From contig CAKUXR010000006.1 of NCBI GenBank assembly GCA_934700615.1, positions 1 to 64,000 on the forward strand: 64,000 nt of DNA. Direction: 5' to 3'. Both the position numbers and the translations under genes were made by a program. The stretch is from an uncultured Bacteroidales bacterium. Lineage in GTDB: Bacteria; Bacteroidota; Bacteroidia; Bacteroidales; UBA932. This document shows, piece by piece, positions 53,782 through 62,963 of the stretch (its first letter is position 1; each line of letters begins with the position of its first letter). The notes under the pieces were generated by a model, which saw only the letters and a program-made list of their open reading frames with translations, was not told the origin of the DNA and made no database searches.

Positions 53782-54411
53782 ATGGAATTGTCAGTTTTGA
53801 AGATTGACGGATCAGAGTCCGGAAAGAAGGTCGTCCTTGATGAGAAAGTATTCGGTGTGACTCCGAATGATCACGCTATCTACCTCGATGTTATCCAGTA
53901 CCTCGCTCACCAGCGTCAGGGAACTGCAAGAACAAAGGACAGAAGCGAAGTCTCATACAGTACCAAGAAACAGGGCCGTCAGAAAGGTGGCGGTGGAGCT
54001 CGTCATGGTTCATTGAAGTCAAACATCTACGTAGGCGGTGGTCGTGCACACGGTCCTAAGCCACGTTGCTATGACATGAAGTTGAACAAGAAAGTTAAGC
54101 AGCTCGCGAGAGTTTCTGCACTTTCATACAAGGCACAGGAGAACAAGATCGTCCTCGTCGAGCCTTTCGCAATGGAAGCTCCTAAGACAAAAGAGTTCCT
54201 CAACATTCTCTCAGCTATCAAGGCTGGAGACAGAAAAGTTCTCTTTGTTCTTCCTGAGAATTCTGCCAACATTTACCTTTCATCACGCAACCTTGAGCAG
54301 GTAAAGGTTATCTCTGTAAACGAGATCAACACTTACACTATCATGAACGCACATTCAATGGTTCTCGTTGACGGTGTTCAGGATATCCTCGCCTCTAGAG
54401 TAGCACGCTAA
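53782..54411 (+). CDS. rplD: 50S ribosomal protein L4
   Basis: A 209-residue protein with the tunnel-lining extended loop (TKKQGRQKGGGGARHGSLKS) and the globular VLVDGVQDIL end. It follows rplC after 2 bp and precedes rplW. Confidence 0.98.
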   Translation: MELSVLKIDGSESGKKVVLDEKVFGVTPNDHAIYLDVIQYLAHQRQGTARTKDRSEVSYSTKKQGRQKGGGGARHGSLKSNIYVGGGRAHGPKPRCYDMKLNKKVKQLARVSALSYKAQENKIVLVEPFAMEAPKTKEFLNILSAIKAGDRKVLFVLPENSANIYLSSRNLEQVKVISVNEINTYTIMNAHSMVLVDGVQDILASRVAR

Positions 54412-54423
54412 AAAGATTGAGAG

Positions 54424-54711
54424 ATGGGAATTATCATTAAGCCAATAGTAACAGAAAAATTGACGGCTCAGGGCGAAAAGTTGAACCGTTACGGATTCAT
54501 TGTAGCTCGTGATGCCAACAAGATCCAGATCAAAGCTGCCGTAGAGCAGATGTATAATGTATCTGTTGCATCAGTAAATACATTGAACTACCACGGGAAA
54601 AGAAAGTCCCGTTATGCAAAGACCGTGCTCAGAGGCCGTATGAATCACTTCAAGAAGGCATACGTTACTCTCGCCGGTGAAGACAAGATTGATTTCTATA
54701 GTAATATTTAA
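54424..54711 (+). CDS. rplW: 50S ribosomal protein L23
   Basis: A 95-residue protein at the exit of the peptide tunnel, where trigger factor and SRP dock. The IIKPIVTEK start, AAVEQMYNVSV and the basic hairpin KRKSRYAKT are typical. Confidence 0.98.
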   Translation: MGIIIKPIVTEKLTAQGEKLNRYGFIVARDANKIQIKAAVEQMYNVSVASVNTLNYHGKRKSRYAKTVLRGRMNHFKKAYVTLAGEDKIDFYSNI

Positions 54712-54722
54712 GGGATAAGGCA

Positions 54723-55547
54723 ATGGCAACAAGAAAATTTAAACCGGTTACTCCTGGTCAAAGGAACAAGGTAATCAGCGCTTTTGACGATATCACCGCC
54801 AAGAAGCCGCAGAAATCATTGCTGGAACCTCTTAAGCGTACAGGCGGTCGTAACAATACAGGTCAGATGACAATGCGCTACATCGGCGGCGGTCACAAGA
54901 GAATGTATCGTGTTATCGACTTCCATCGTGCTAAGGATGCATGCAAGGCAACAGTTCTTACTATAGAATACGATCCTAACCGCAGCGCACGTATCGCGCT
55001 CGTTCAGTACGAGGATGGTGAGAAGAGATATATCATCGCACCTAACGGACTGAAGGTCGGTCAGATCATTGAATCAGGTTCAGGCGTTGCTCCTGAGCTT
55101 GGAAATACTCTTCCTCTTGGGGAAATTCCAGTCGGTACTCTCGTACACAACATCGAGCTTCGTCCTGGACAGGGTGGTGCTATGACACGTTCTGCTGGTA
55201 CTTATGCTCAGCTTGCTGCTCGTGAGGGAAATCATGTTGTCCTCCGCCTGCCTTCAGGTGAGACAAGAATGGTTCTCGTAACCTGCCGTGCTACTGTCGG
55301 TGTAGTATCGAACCCAGAACACAATCTGGAGTCTTATGGAAAGGCAGGTCGCAGCAGATGGCTCGGCAGACGTCCTCGTAACCGTGGTGTCGTTATGAAC
55401 CCGGTAGATCACCCTATGGGTGGTGGTGAAGGTCGTGCTTCCGGTGGACATCCAAGGTCTCGTAAGGGACTTCCTGCAAAGGGCTACAAGACACGTAATC
55501 CTAAGGCTACTTCAAACAAGTTCATCATTGAAAGAAGAAAGAAATAA
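54723..55547 (+). CDS. rplB: 50S ribosomal protein L2
   Basis: A 274-residue protein needed for subunit joining. It shows GRNNTGQMTMRYIGGGHKR and the conserved C-terminal NPVDHPMGGGEGRASGGHP region with its essential His. It lies 11 bp after rplW and 22 bp before rpsS. Confidence 0.98.
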   Translation: MATRKFKPVTPGQRNKVISAFDDITAKKPQKSLLEPLKRTGGRNNTGQMTMRYIGGGHKRMYRVIDFHRAKDACKATVLTIEYDPNRSARIALVQYEDGEKRYIIAPNGLKVGQIIESGSGVAPELGNTLPLGEIPVGTLVHNIELRPGQGGAMTRSAGTYAQLAAREGNHVVLRLPSGETRMVLVTCRATVGVVSNPEHNLESYGKAGRSRWLGRRPRNRGVVMNPVDHPMGGGEGRASGGHPRSRKGLPAKGYKTRNPKATSNKFIIERRKK

Positions 55548-55569
55548 CAGGAATTAAACTTAAGAGATT

Positions 55570-55842
55570 ATGAGTCGTTCATTAAGAAAAGGTCCATATA
55601 TCCAGGAAGCTCTGGAAAAAAGAATTCTTGCCATGAATGAAGGTGGCAAGAAGAAAGAGGTCGTGAAGACCTGGTCACGCGCAAGCATGATCTCTCCTGA
55701 CTTCGTTGGTCATACTATCGCGGTTCATAACGGGAACAAGTTCATTCCTGTATATGTAACTGAGAATATGGTTGGCCACAAACTTGGAGAGTTCGCACCT
55801 ACTAGGACTTTCAGAGGCCATGCAGGTAACAACAAGAAGTAA
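55570..55842 (+). CDS. rpsS: 30S ribosomal protein S19
   Basis: A 90-residue head protein of the small subunit. SRSLRKGPYI, TWSRASMISPDFVG, and VGHKLGEFAPTRTFRGH are all diagnostic. Confidence 0.98.
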   Translation: MSRSLRKGPYIQEALEKRILAMNEGGKKKEVVKTWSRASMISPDFVGHTIAVHNGNKFIPVYVTENMVGHKLGEFAPTRTFRGHAGNNKK

Positions 55843-55865
55843 AATCGCTTAATTGATCAGAAATT

Positions 55866-56291
55866 ATGGGAAAAAGAAAAAGAGAAATGGCCGAAAGACT
55901 GAAAGAGATTAAGCGGCAGACAGCGATTGCGAAGGTTAAGAACGTTCCTTCTTCTCCTCGCAAGATGCGTCTCGTTGCCGACACTGTAAGAGGTGTTGAA
56001 GTCAACCATGCGCTTGATCTTCTCAAGTTCTCCAAGAAAGCTCCTTCTAAAGTGCTTGAGACTCTTCTCCGCAGTGCTATCGCTAACTGGGAGGCCAAAA
56101 ATCAGGATAAAACAAGTGAACTGGATAACGGTAATGTCATCGTTAAGACCATCATGGTCGATGAGGGCAGAACACTTAAGAGAATCCGTCCTTGCCCACA
56201 GGGTAGAGCCGGCAGAATCCGCAAGCGTTCAAACCACGTTACTATTATCCTTGATGTTAAGAAACCAGCAACAGTGGAGGAGAATAAATAA
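55866..56291 (+). CDS. rplV: 50S ribosomal protein L22
   Basis: A 141-residue protein whose beta hairpin lines the tunnel. It shows SSPRKMRLVADTVRG and TLKRIRPCPQGRAGRIRKRSNH. It has a charged N-terminal extension of about 20 residues (GKRKREMAERLKEIKRQ). rpsC starts 2 bp after the stop. Confidence 0.97.
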   Translation: MGKRKREMAERLKEIKRQTAIAKVKNVPSSPRKMRLVADTVRGVEVNHALDLLKFSKKAPSKVLETLLRSAIANWEAKNQDKTSELDNGNVIVKTIMVDEGRTLKRIRPCPQGRAGRIRKRSNHVTIILDVKKPATVEENK

Positions 56292-56293
56292 TT

Positions 56294-57052
56294 ATGGGAC
56301 AGAAAACTAATCCTATCAGCAACAGAATCGGTATCACCCGTGGTTGGGTCTCTAACTGGTGTGGTGGTAATTACGCTGAGAAAATCGCGGAAGATTACAA
56401 AATCCGTAAATATCTCGTAAACCGTCTTGCAACTGCAAGCATCTCCAAGATTGTCATCGAGAGAACTCTCAAGCTTATCACTGTGACTATTCAGGCCGCT
56501 AGACCTGGTGTCATCATCGGTAAGGGTGGAAGCGCTGTTGACAAACTCAAGGAAGAGCTCAAGAAGGTTACAAACAAAGAGGTTCAGATCAACATCTTCG
56601 AGGTCAGAAGACCTGAGGTTGACGCTAACATCGTAGCAGACAGCATCGCCCGTCAGATCGAGGGACGTGTTTCATACAGAAGAGCCATCAAGATGGCTGT
56701 TACTTCTGCTATGCGTGTAGGCGCAGAGGGTATCAAGGTTCAGATCAGCGGTCGTGTAGGCGGCGCTGAGATGGCAAGAAGCGAAATGTTCAAGGAAGGA
56801 CGTACTCCTCTCCACACATTCCGTGCTGATATCGACTACGCTCTCGCTGTAGCAAATACCAAAGTTGGTGCCCTCGGTATCAAGGTTTGGATCTGCAACG
56901 GTGAAGTTTACGGCAAGAAGGATCTTTCACCTAACGCAGGCCTTGCTTCAGCACAGGCTCAGGGTCAGGGCCAGGGACGTCAGTCTCGTGGTGACCGTGG
57001 TCCTCGTCGTGGCGGAAGAGGTCGTGGCGACAAGAAAGAGAACAAGAACTAG
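56294..57052 (+). CDS. rpsC: 30S ribosomal protein S3
   Basis: A 252-residue head protein at the mRNA entry. The KH domain (RPGVIIGKGGSAVDKLKEEL) and the C-terminal VGGAEMARSE and TFRADIDYAL motifs are present. The tail after ~residue 222 is rich in Gln, Gly and Arg (QGQGQGRQSRGDRGPRRGG). rplP would normally follow; here a terminator lies 22 bp after the stop. Confidence 0.98.
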   Translation: MGQKTNPISNRIGITRGWVSNWCGGNYAEKIAEDYKIRKYLVNRLATASISKIVIERTLKLITVTIQAARPGVIIGKGGSAVDKLKEELKKVTNKEVQINIFEVRRPEVDANIVADSIARQIEGRVSYRRAIKMAVTSAMRVGAEGIKVQISGRVGGAEMARSEMFKEGRTPLHTFRADIDYALAVANTKVGALGIKVWICNGEVYGKKDLSPNAGLASAQAQGQGQGRQSRGDRGPRRGGRGRGDKKENKN

Positions 57053-57074
57053 TTTTTGTCTTGTACCAGATATT

Positions 57075-57106
57075 AATCCCGACAGGTTTTCCTGCCGGGA
57101 TTTTTT
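57075..57106 (+). terminator. Terminator ending the rplC-rpsC cluster
   Basis: AATCCCGACAGG (57075-57086) pairs with CCTGCCGGGATT (57091-57102) with one mismatch, and six T follow. This closes the transcript after rpsC. Confidence 0.9.
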
Positions 57107-57232
57107 GATTAACGGATTCTCCGGAGGTCAGGTCTTTGCTAATCACGGAATTATTCACTACTTTTACAGGCTGAAGCCGGATGGCGGGAATACTGCCGTA
57201 ACGGAATGTAAGACAGATAAATTATTATTGTT

Positions 57233-58318
57233 ATGAAGAAATATCTCATCGGCTCGCTGATGGCCGTAGCGGCAGTAGCCTGCACATCAGTTTCCGACAA
57301 AACTACTCTTCAGGGAAAGTTCTCAGGTGCAGACGTTCCGGAGGAGATCAGCATTGTCATACCTGATGTCATTGACACTACGGTAGCATTGAAAAATGCA
57401 GCTTTCAAGATTGAAATCCCTGTTGAGAAAGCTTCTCTTGGCCATATTATGGCAGGACATGCACGCGGATCATTCATTTCAGACGGAACAGCATTGACAG
57501 TGTCACTCGCTGACGGAGCTCTGGAAATCAAATCTGCGAAACCTGCAGTATCATTGACAGAGAAACTGAATTCGTTCGACTCCGAGGCTCAGGCGATGGT
57601 GGCTGAGTACAGGACTGGTATGGCGGCAATCGCTGACAGTACCGGCCTTTCTGCAGACCAGATCGACAGCCTTCAGGAAGAGTTCTACAATACCTTCTTC
57701 GGAAAATTCAAGAAGCTCAACAACGATGTCATTGACGCCAACAAGGACAACATCCTTTCATTGTACGCTCTCCAGAATGTGTATAGCGAAATGTCTGACG
57801 ATACACTTGAGGCAGTTCTCACTTCTATCGATTCAAATGTCGTAGAGAAGAACGATGTCGCAAAGGCTATGCTCGGCGGCGTTACCGCAAGAAAGAATAC
57901 TGCTGAGGGAATGAAGTTTACAGACTTCTCTGTAATGCAGCCGGACGGTAAGGAAGCCAAGCTTTCTGACTATGTAGGCAACGGCAAATATGTGCTCGTT
58001 GACTTCTGGGCTTCATGGTGCCGTCCTTGCAAGCATGAGATCCCTAACGTGAAGGCTGTCTATGACAAGTATCACGGAAAAGATTTCGATGTGCTCAGCG
58101 TGGCTGTCTGGGAGAAAACCGCGAAGGAGAGCCTTGATACAGCAAAAGCTTATGGCGTAAACTGGAATCAGATTGTAGATGCCAAGAATGTACCTACAGA
58201 CCTTTACGGTATCATGGGCATTCCTCACATCATCCTCTTCGGCCCTGACGGAACCATCATCAAGAGAGGTCTCTATGGCGAGTCGATCGAGGAAGAGGTT
58301 GCCAAGTATGTAAAATAG
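57233..58318 (+). CDS. TlpA-like thioredoxin-fold lipoprotein with DUF4369-like N-terminus
   Basis: A 361-residue lipoprotein (lipobox AVAC, Cys17). Residues ~25-120 resemble the DUF4369 sandwich, then a helical stretch leads to a thioredoxin fold at ~225-361. The active site is WCRPC (Cys263, Cys266) and the cis-Pro loop is GIPHIILF. It would act as a periplasmic thiol-disulfide reductase, for example in cytochrome maturation or protection from misfolding. Its partner is unknown. It lies 14 bp ahead of uvrC on the same strand. Confidence 0.92.
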   Translation: MKKYLIGSLMAVAAVACTSVSDKTTLQGKFSGADVPEEISIVIPDVIDTTVALKNAAFKIEIPVEKASLGHIMAGHARGSFISDGTALTVSLADGALEIKSAKPAVSLTEKLNSFDSEAQAMVAEYRTGMAAIADSTGLSADQIDSLQEEFYNTFFGKFKKLNNDVIDANKDNILSLYALQNVYSEMSDDTLEAVLTSIDSNVVEKNDVAKAMLGGVTARKNTAEGMKFTDFSVMQPDGKEAKLSDYVGNGKYVLVDFWASWCRPCKHEIPNVKAVYDKYHGKDFDVLSVAVWEKTAKESLDTAKAYGVNWNQIVDAKNVPTDLYGIMGIPHIILFGPDGTIIKRGLYGESIEEEVAKYVK

Positions 58319-58332
58319 GCTCTGCTCAGACA

Positions 58333-60129
58333 TTGACAGTAAGGGAAAAAATAGCATTGTTTCCACATTCCCCCGGAGTTTATAGGTATTATAACTCCGA
58401 GGGGATTGTCATATATGTAGGCAAGGCGAAGGACCTCCACAAGCGTGTGGCGCAGTATTTCGTGCCCCCTGAGAGGCTCAATGCCAAGACGCGGATACTT
58501 GTCTCCAAGATAGCGGATGCGCAGTATTCCGTGGTCGATACTGAGGCTGACGCCCTTTTGCTCGAGAACAATCTCATCAAGCAGTACAAGCCGAAGTACA
58601 ATATCTTGCTCAAGGACTCCAAGACCTATCCGTGGATATGCGTCACAGGGGACGAGTTCCCGAAAGTCTATCTCACCAGGAGGATCGTGAAGGGAAACAG
58701 GTATTTCGGGCCGTACAGTTCGGTCATGCATGCCAGAAACCTGCTGGAATTCTTCTCGGAGAACTATCAGATACGCTCCTGCAACCATAAAATCACCTCC
58801 GACGCGATAATGCGCGGAAAGTTCCGCCCCTGCCTGGACTTCCACATAGGGCGCTGCGCGGGCTGTTGCGTCGGGAAAATATCAATGAAAGACTATAATG
58901 CCGAGATTGAGGAAATCGTCAGCCTCCTGAAGGGCGGGGCCAATGAAATCATACAGCATTATAAGCATCTGATGACCGAGGCGGCCGAGAATCTTGATTT
59001 CGAACAGGCGCAGACCTATAAGCTTAAGGTAGAGTCGCTCCAGAAGCATTATTCAAAGTCCGTAATCACCTCTGCTTCAGATACAAACGTGGATGTGTTC
59101 TCTCTTGTCATTGATGTAAATGAAGCTTTCGGCAATTTCATGCGTGTCAGGGGAGGGTCCATTATCCAGTCCCTGAACCTTGGATTCAGGATGAACATCG
59201 AAGAGGAACCTTCTTCTGTCCTGAGCGAATTCGTGGCTGAAATCGAGTCCAAGTTCGGTAAGATATCAGGCGAGGTCATTGTGCCTTTCCTGCCTGATGT
59301 CGAGATGGATGGTGTCAATTTCAGGATACCTGCGAAAGGAGACAAACTGGCCATCCTCGAATTGAGCACGAAGAACGCCAAGGAGTTCCAGTTCAATTCC
59401 ATACGCCAGAAAGAGCATACGGACCCGGACCAGTACCGTGCGATGGTGGTGGAAGAGTTGCGCAAGGCTTTGGGCATGAAAGAGTCGCCGGTCCACATAG
59501 AATGTTTCGACAACTCTAACATTCAGGGGACCAATCCGGTGGCCTCCTGCGTGGTTTTCCGCAACGGAGTGCCTTCGAAGAAGGATTACAGGAAGTTCAA
59601 GATCAAGACTGTAATCGGTGCCAATGACTATGCTTCCATGAAGGAGGTGGTCAACAGGCGCTATTCCAGAATGTTGCGTGAAGACCCGGATGACCTTCCG
59701 CAGCTGATTGTCATTGACGGAGGAAAGGGTCAGCTGGACTTTGCGTATCAGGCTCTTGCCGAGCTGGGCATAACTGACAGGCTCACCGTGGTGGGACTTG
59801 CGAAGCGTCTGGAGGAAGTCATCAGGGTGGGGGACCCGTACCCTCTTTTCATTGACAGGAACTCTTCTGCATTGAAAGTCCTACAGCAGATAAGGGATGA
59901 GGCTCACAGATTCGGAATCACTTTCCACAGGAGTCTGCGCAGCAAGAGCCAGATCGAATCTGCATTGACAAGAATCAAAGGTGTCGGCGAACAGACTGAA
60001 AAGCGCCTGCTCATACATTACGGGAGTGTGCCGAGGATTGCGGCTGCCTCCGTGGAAGATTTGGCGGGATTCCTGGGAAAGAGGGAACTCGCGGAACGGA
60101 TACATGAACAACTGAATACTAATGACTGA
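58333..60129 (+). CDS. uvrC: UvrABC excinuclease subunit C
   Basis: A 598-residue dual-incision nuclease of nucleotide excision repair. The GIY-YIG domain (~12-95, PGVYRYYN and IYVGKAK) makes the 3' cut. A Cys-rich stretch (CLDFHIGRCAGCC) and the UvrB-binding UVR region follow. The RNase H-like endonuclease (ECFDNSNIQGTNPVASCVVF, IVIDGGKGQL) makes the 5' cut. Helix-hairpin-helix motifs (RIKGVGEQTEKRLL) end the chain. The first usable codon is TTG at 58333; no ATG or GTG lies at a fitting place, so this is a probable non-ATG start. The stop overlaps the next gene by 8 bp. Confidence 0.95.
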   Translation: MTVREKIALFPHSPGVYRYYNSEGIVIYVGKAKDLHKRVAQYFVPPERLNAKTRILVSKIADAQYSVVDTEADALLLENNLIKQYKPKYNILLKDSKTYPWICVTGDEFPKVYLTRRIVKGNRYFGPYSSVMHARNLLEFFSENYQIRSCNHKITSDAIMRGKFRPCLDFHIGRCAGCCVGKISMKDYNAEIEEIVSLLKGGANEIIQHYKHLMTEAAENLDFEQAQTYKLKVESLQKHYSKSVITSASDTNVDVFSLVIDVNEAFGNFMRVRGGSIIQSLNLGFRMNIEEEPSSVLSEFVAEIESKFGKISGEVIVPFLPDVEMDGVNFRIPAKGDKLAILELSTKNAKEFQFNSIRQKEHTDPDQYRAMVVEELRKALGMKESPVHIECFDNSNIQGTNPVASCVVFRNGVPSKKDYRKFKIKTVIGANDYASMKEVVNRRYSRMLREDPDDLPQLIVIDGGKGQLDFAYQALAELGITDRLTVVGLAKRLEEVIRVGDPYPLFIDRNSSALKVLQQIRDEAHRFGITFHRSLRSKSQIESALTRIKGVGEQTEKRLLIHYGSVPRIAAASVEDLAGFLGKRELAERIHEQLNTND

Positions 60130-60886
60130 CAAAAAGAAGATTGACAGGTTCAATGCCTGGTTCAATGCCGTCATACTCATCGGTATGACGGCAGCGGTAA
60201 TCATTACCAACGTTTACAAGTTTCAGCAGCCCGGAGCGAGGCATTTCATGCTTGCATTGGCAAGTATAGGAGCATTGACAGGGGTGATGAACTCCGTGCT
60301 TTCCGCAAACGGCAATATCTGGACGTTCCTGTTCGGTATCATTGACGTGACTGTTGCTTCCTATGTGGCTTTCGACAGCAGCATCCGTCCCGGCAGTGAC
60401 CCGGTGTGGGGGAATTTCGCGCTTCACGCGTTTTATTTCCTGCCGATGCAGTTCGTTGGCTGGTGGCAATGGCGGAAGAGGGGAGCAAGGTCTCAGGTCA
60501 AGGTCAAGGCGCGCCGTCTGGACGGCAAATTGTGGGCTGTAACGGCGGCTTTGTTCCTTTGCGGTACCGTCATCACCTATTTCGTGCTGAATGCGATTGG
60601 AGGGGCTGAAACGGCCGCCCGTGGCATCCGTTATATGATTCTTTTCGATGCGCTGGTGTTTGTGCTCAATGTCCTCGGACAGGTGCTGATGTCATTGGCC
60701 TTCGTGGAGCAGTGGATTGTGTGGATTCTTGTCAATGTCTTCTCCATTCTGCTGTGGGCAGGAAAGGCTTCTTCATCGCCGGATACCAGCTATACGGTGG
60801 TCATGGTAATCAAGTATTCCTTCTATTTCCTGAACTCTCTCAACGGGTTACGTATATGGCTTAATCTCAGCCGCGAGTCCCGTTGA
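60122..60886 (+). CDS. PnuC-family transporter (nicotinamide riboside or related vitamin)
   Basis: A 254-residue inner-membrane protein with about seven helices. PnuC traits include FGIIDVTVASYVAF early, YFLPMQFVGWWQWRKRG in the middle and EQWIVWILVNVFSILLWAG late. The two W-rich segments form the substrate path in this family. PnuC members take up nicotinamide riboside; close relatives carry thiamine or riboflavin. No riboswitch is seen, so the substrate stays open. The start overlaps the uvrC end by 8 bp. Confidence 0.85.
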   Translation: MTDKKKIDRFNAWFNAVILIGMTAAVIITNVYKFQQPGARHFMLALASIGALTGVMNSVLSANGNIWTFLFGIIDVTVASYVAFDSSIRPGSDPVWGNFALHAFYFLPMQFVGWWQWRKRGARSQVKVKARRLDGKLWAVTAALFLCGTVITYFVLNAIGGAETAARGIRYMILFDALVFVLNVLGQVLMSLAFVEQWIVWILVNVFSILLWAGKASSSPDTSYTVVMVIKYSFYFLNSLNGLRIWLNLSRESR

Positions 60887-60931
60887 TTAGCGGTTTTGGC
60901 GCAAAAATTTCTTTTTTTCGTTTTTTTTTAT

Positions 60932-60939
60932 TTACTTTG
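60932..60939 (+). promoter_or_regulatory. Near-consensus -7 box of acpP
   Basis: TTACTTTG, one base away from TAnnTTTG, lies 56 bp ahead of the acpP start and follows a long T run. Confidence 0.35.
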
Positions 60940-60994
60940 CGGAATATTCATGAATAGTGTATTATAAATCATAAACTTTATAAATTATTCGATT

Positions 60995-61243
60995 ATGTCA
61001 CACGAAGAAATCGTAAAACAGGTGAAAGACGTCATCGTTGATAAGCTTGGCGCAGAAGAGTCAGAAGTAACTGAGACAGCCAACTTCACCAACGACCTCG
61101 GTGCAGATTCTCTTGACACAGTTGAGCTTCTTATGGAGTTCGAAAGAGTATTCGGCATCAAGATTCCTGATGAGGACGCTAGCCAGATCGCAACAGTGGC
61201 TGACGCTGTAAAGTACGTTGAAGAGAAAGTAGCTAACAAATAA
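60995..61243 (+). CDS. acpP: Acyl carrier protein
   Basis: An 82-residue acidic four-helix protein that carries growing fatty acids on phosphopantetheine. The attachment Ser39 lies in GADSLDTVELLMEFE. The length is normal. It has its own near-consensus promoter and a strong terminator. fabF does not follow as it does in many bacteria. Confidence 0.98.
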   Translation: MSHEEIVKQVKDVIVDKLGAEESEVTETANFTNDLGADSLDTVELLMEFERVFGIKIPDEDASQIATVADAVKYVEEKVANK

Positions 61244-61268
61244 TAGCACTTGCAACGCGCAAATAATT

Positions 61269-61303
61269 AGGGGCTGACTAAGAAATTAGTCAGCCCCTTT
61301 TTT
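61269..61303 (+). terminator. Terminator of acpP
   Basis: A perfect 13-bp stem (61269-61281 and 61286-61298) with a GAAA loop, followed by a T run to about 61303. Confidence 0.95.
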
Positions 61304-61319
61304 ATCGTGTCAGCCGTGT

Positions 61320-62960
61320 TTATTTCCCGGCTTTAGGTACAGCGTATGTGAATTTGAACATCGGCTTCCTCTCGGCTCCAGGACCGTTGAATACGGCCTT
61401 GTAGTAGCGGTGGGAGTCCATCATGGTCTGTTTCGTTGTCGTGCTTCCGGATGAGGAAGAAGATGCGGATGCAGCATACATCTGCTGGAGCATCATGTAG
61501 TTATAGTAGTTGTTGCCATAACCATAGTTGCCGTAGCCGCCATAACCGCCATAACCTCCGTAGCCATATCCGTTGTACATGCTGTTGTAGTAGTTATAAT
61601 ACAGCATCTGCTGGTAATAGTCGCTGTCGTAACTGCTGTTGCTTGAGGATGAAGCTGTTGCTACAGTCTCTCTTGCCATCGCAAGGAACCAGATGTCATA
61701 GTTCTCGATCTTGCTCTCGTCAGTGAGTTTGAGCATTGCCTGCAAGTGATGTGTGATATCAGGGGCATACTGGCAGAGCGACCTGTTTATGTCACCCTGG
61801 TTCTCATCTGATACACTTGAGTCGGTGATGCTGGCGAAAGTAAGGCTCTTGTCTGTCTTGATGCGGCATGTAGGGCTGATGTAAGCCGGATACATGTACA
61901 TGTCAATGTAATTGTCAGGGAACTCGAAAGGCATTACAAGTGTAGCCTTGCTGATTGCTACGCCTGACGGAGCGTCAGTCTTTTGCGATACTATTTCCAG
62001 AACCTTGTCCCTTATCGGCTTAGCCTTTATTACAGGCTTGATTCCACGTCCGCCTTCCATGACGAATGTCTTGTCTGCCTTACCTTCAAGCGACTTGCTT
62101 GAGTGTACCGTCTGGTCGAATGCTGCCTGAGGATAGGTGGTCACGGATGTGGAAGTGACGCCTCCGAGGTCGTAAATTGACATTGGTCCCAGGTAGAATA
62201 TGAAAGAGGTGTCCACCTGTTTCCTGTCACCGTAGTCCGCAGTGAACTTGAGTTCCGCGTAGCTTCCGTAGATGGTACCCTTGTTGACCGCGATAGGAAG
62301 TCTGAACATGTTGATACGTCCTCCGTTGCCGGCAGGAGTGTCAGTCGTTATGACAATGCCCGGGAACTTTTTCGTATAGTTCGGAAGGGTGTCCAGATCC
62401 GCTGTCTGGATTTTCATATATTTCTCTCCGAATTCCTTGCTGAAATTGAAGGAAAGCGAATCTTTTCCGTTATATACAGGAATGCCGTCGGTGATTCTGT
62501 TCTTCGAGTAAGACACTTCAGGGCTGAGCTTCGTATAGTCGAGCGCTTTGTCAAGTTCATAGACATTGACACTCTGGAGAATATACTCCTGGCTCAGGTC
62601 CGCGTAAGAGGTGGAATCTGCGACCGCCGACAGATGGAACTGGCGGAATTTCGCATTCTTTCCGAAATCGAGCGTGTCGCTGACCGGGACAAGTGTGAAT
62701 GAAGCCTCCTTTGTGGTGAGTCCGAACGCCTCGTCCCTGATGGCGCCGAATGTAAACTTGTACATGCTGAAACTGGAGAGGCTGTCAGCCATCTCCTGTT
62801 CAATGTCTTCGATAGGGAACTCTGCCGTGTAGATGTCGTACATCTGGCTGTCCGGTATCAATGACTCGCCTAGCGATTTGTTCACGTTCACGCACGAACC
62901 GCACATGAGGCCGGCCGCTGCACCCAAAGACAAAAGGCCGTATCTTTTGAAAAGATTCAT
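61320..62960 (-). CDS. DUF4270 lipoprotein with Tyr/Gly-rich segment
   Basis: A 546-residue lipoprotein (signal ending near GLMCGSC, with Cys20 or Cys23 lipidated). The chain is largely beta and matches DUF4270 as I recall it: SLIPDSQMYDIYTAEFPI near the start, GGRGIKPVIK and MPFEFPDNYIDMYMYP in the middle. Function is unknown. At ~460-485 there is a run of GGY/GYG units within a Tyr-, Asn- and Ser-rich stretch of ~80 residues, which looks disordered. It lies 3 bp after the GT5-like gene, a pairing I recall from other Bacteroidetes. Confidence 0.87.
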   Translation of the reverse strand: MNLFKRYGLLSLGAAAGLMCGSCVNVNKSLGESLIPDSQMYDIYTAEFPIEDIEQEMADSLSSFSMYKFTFGAIRDEAFGLTTKEASFTLVPVSDTLDFGKNAKFRQFHLSAVADSTSYADLSQEYILQSVNVYELDKALDYTKLSPEVSYSKNRITDGIPVYNGKDSLSFNFSKEFGEKYMKIQTADLDTLPNYTKKFPGIVITTDTPAGNGGRINMFRLPIAVNKGTIYGSYAELKFTADYGDRKQVDTSFIFYLGPMSIYDLGGVTSTSVTTYPQAAFDQTVHSSKSLEGKADKTFVMEGGRGIKPVIKAKPIRDKVLEIVSQKTDAPSGVAISKATLVMPFEFPDNYIDMYMYPAYISPTCRIKTDKSLTFASITDSSVSDENQGDINRSLCQYAPDITHHLQAMLKLTDESKIENYDIWFLAMARETVATASSSSNSSYDSDYYQQMLYYNYYNSMYNGYGYGGYGGYGGYGNYGYGNNYYNYMMLQQMYAASASSSSSGSTTTKQTMMDSHRYYKAVFNGPGAERKPMFKFTYAVPKAGK

Positions 62961-62963
62961 TTG

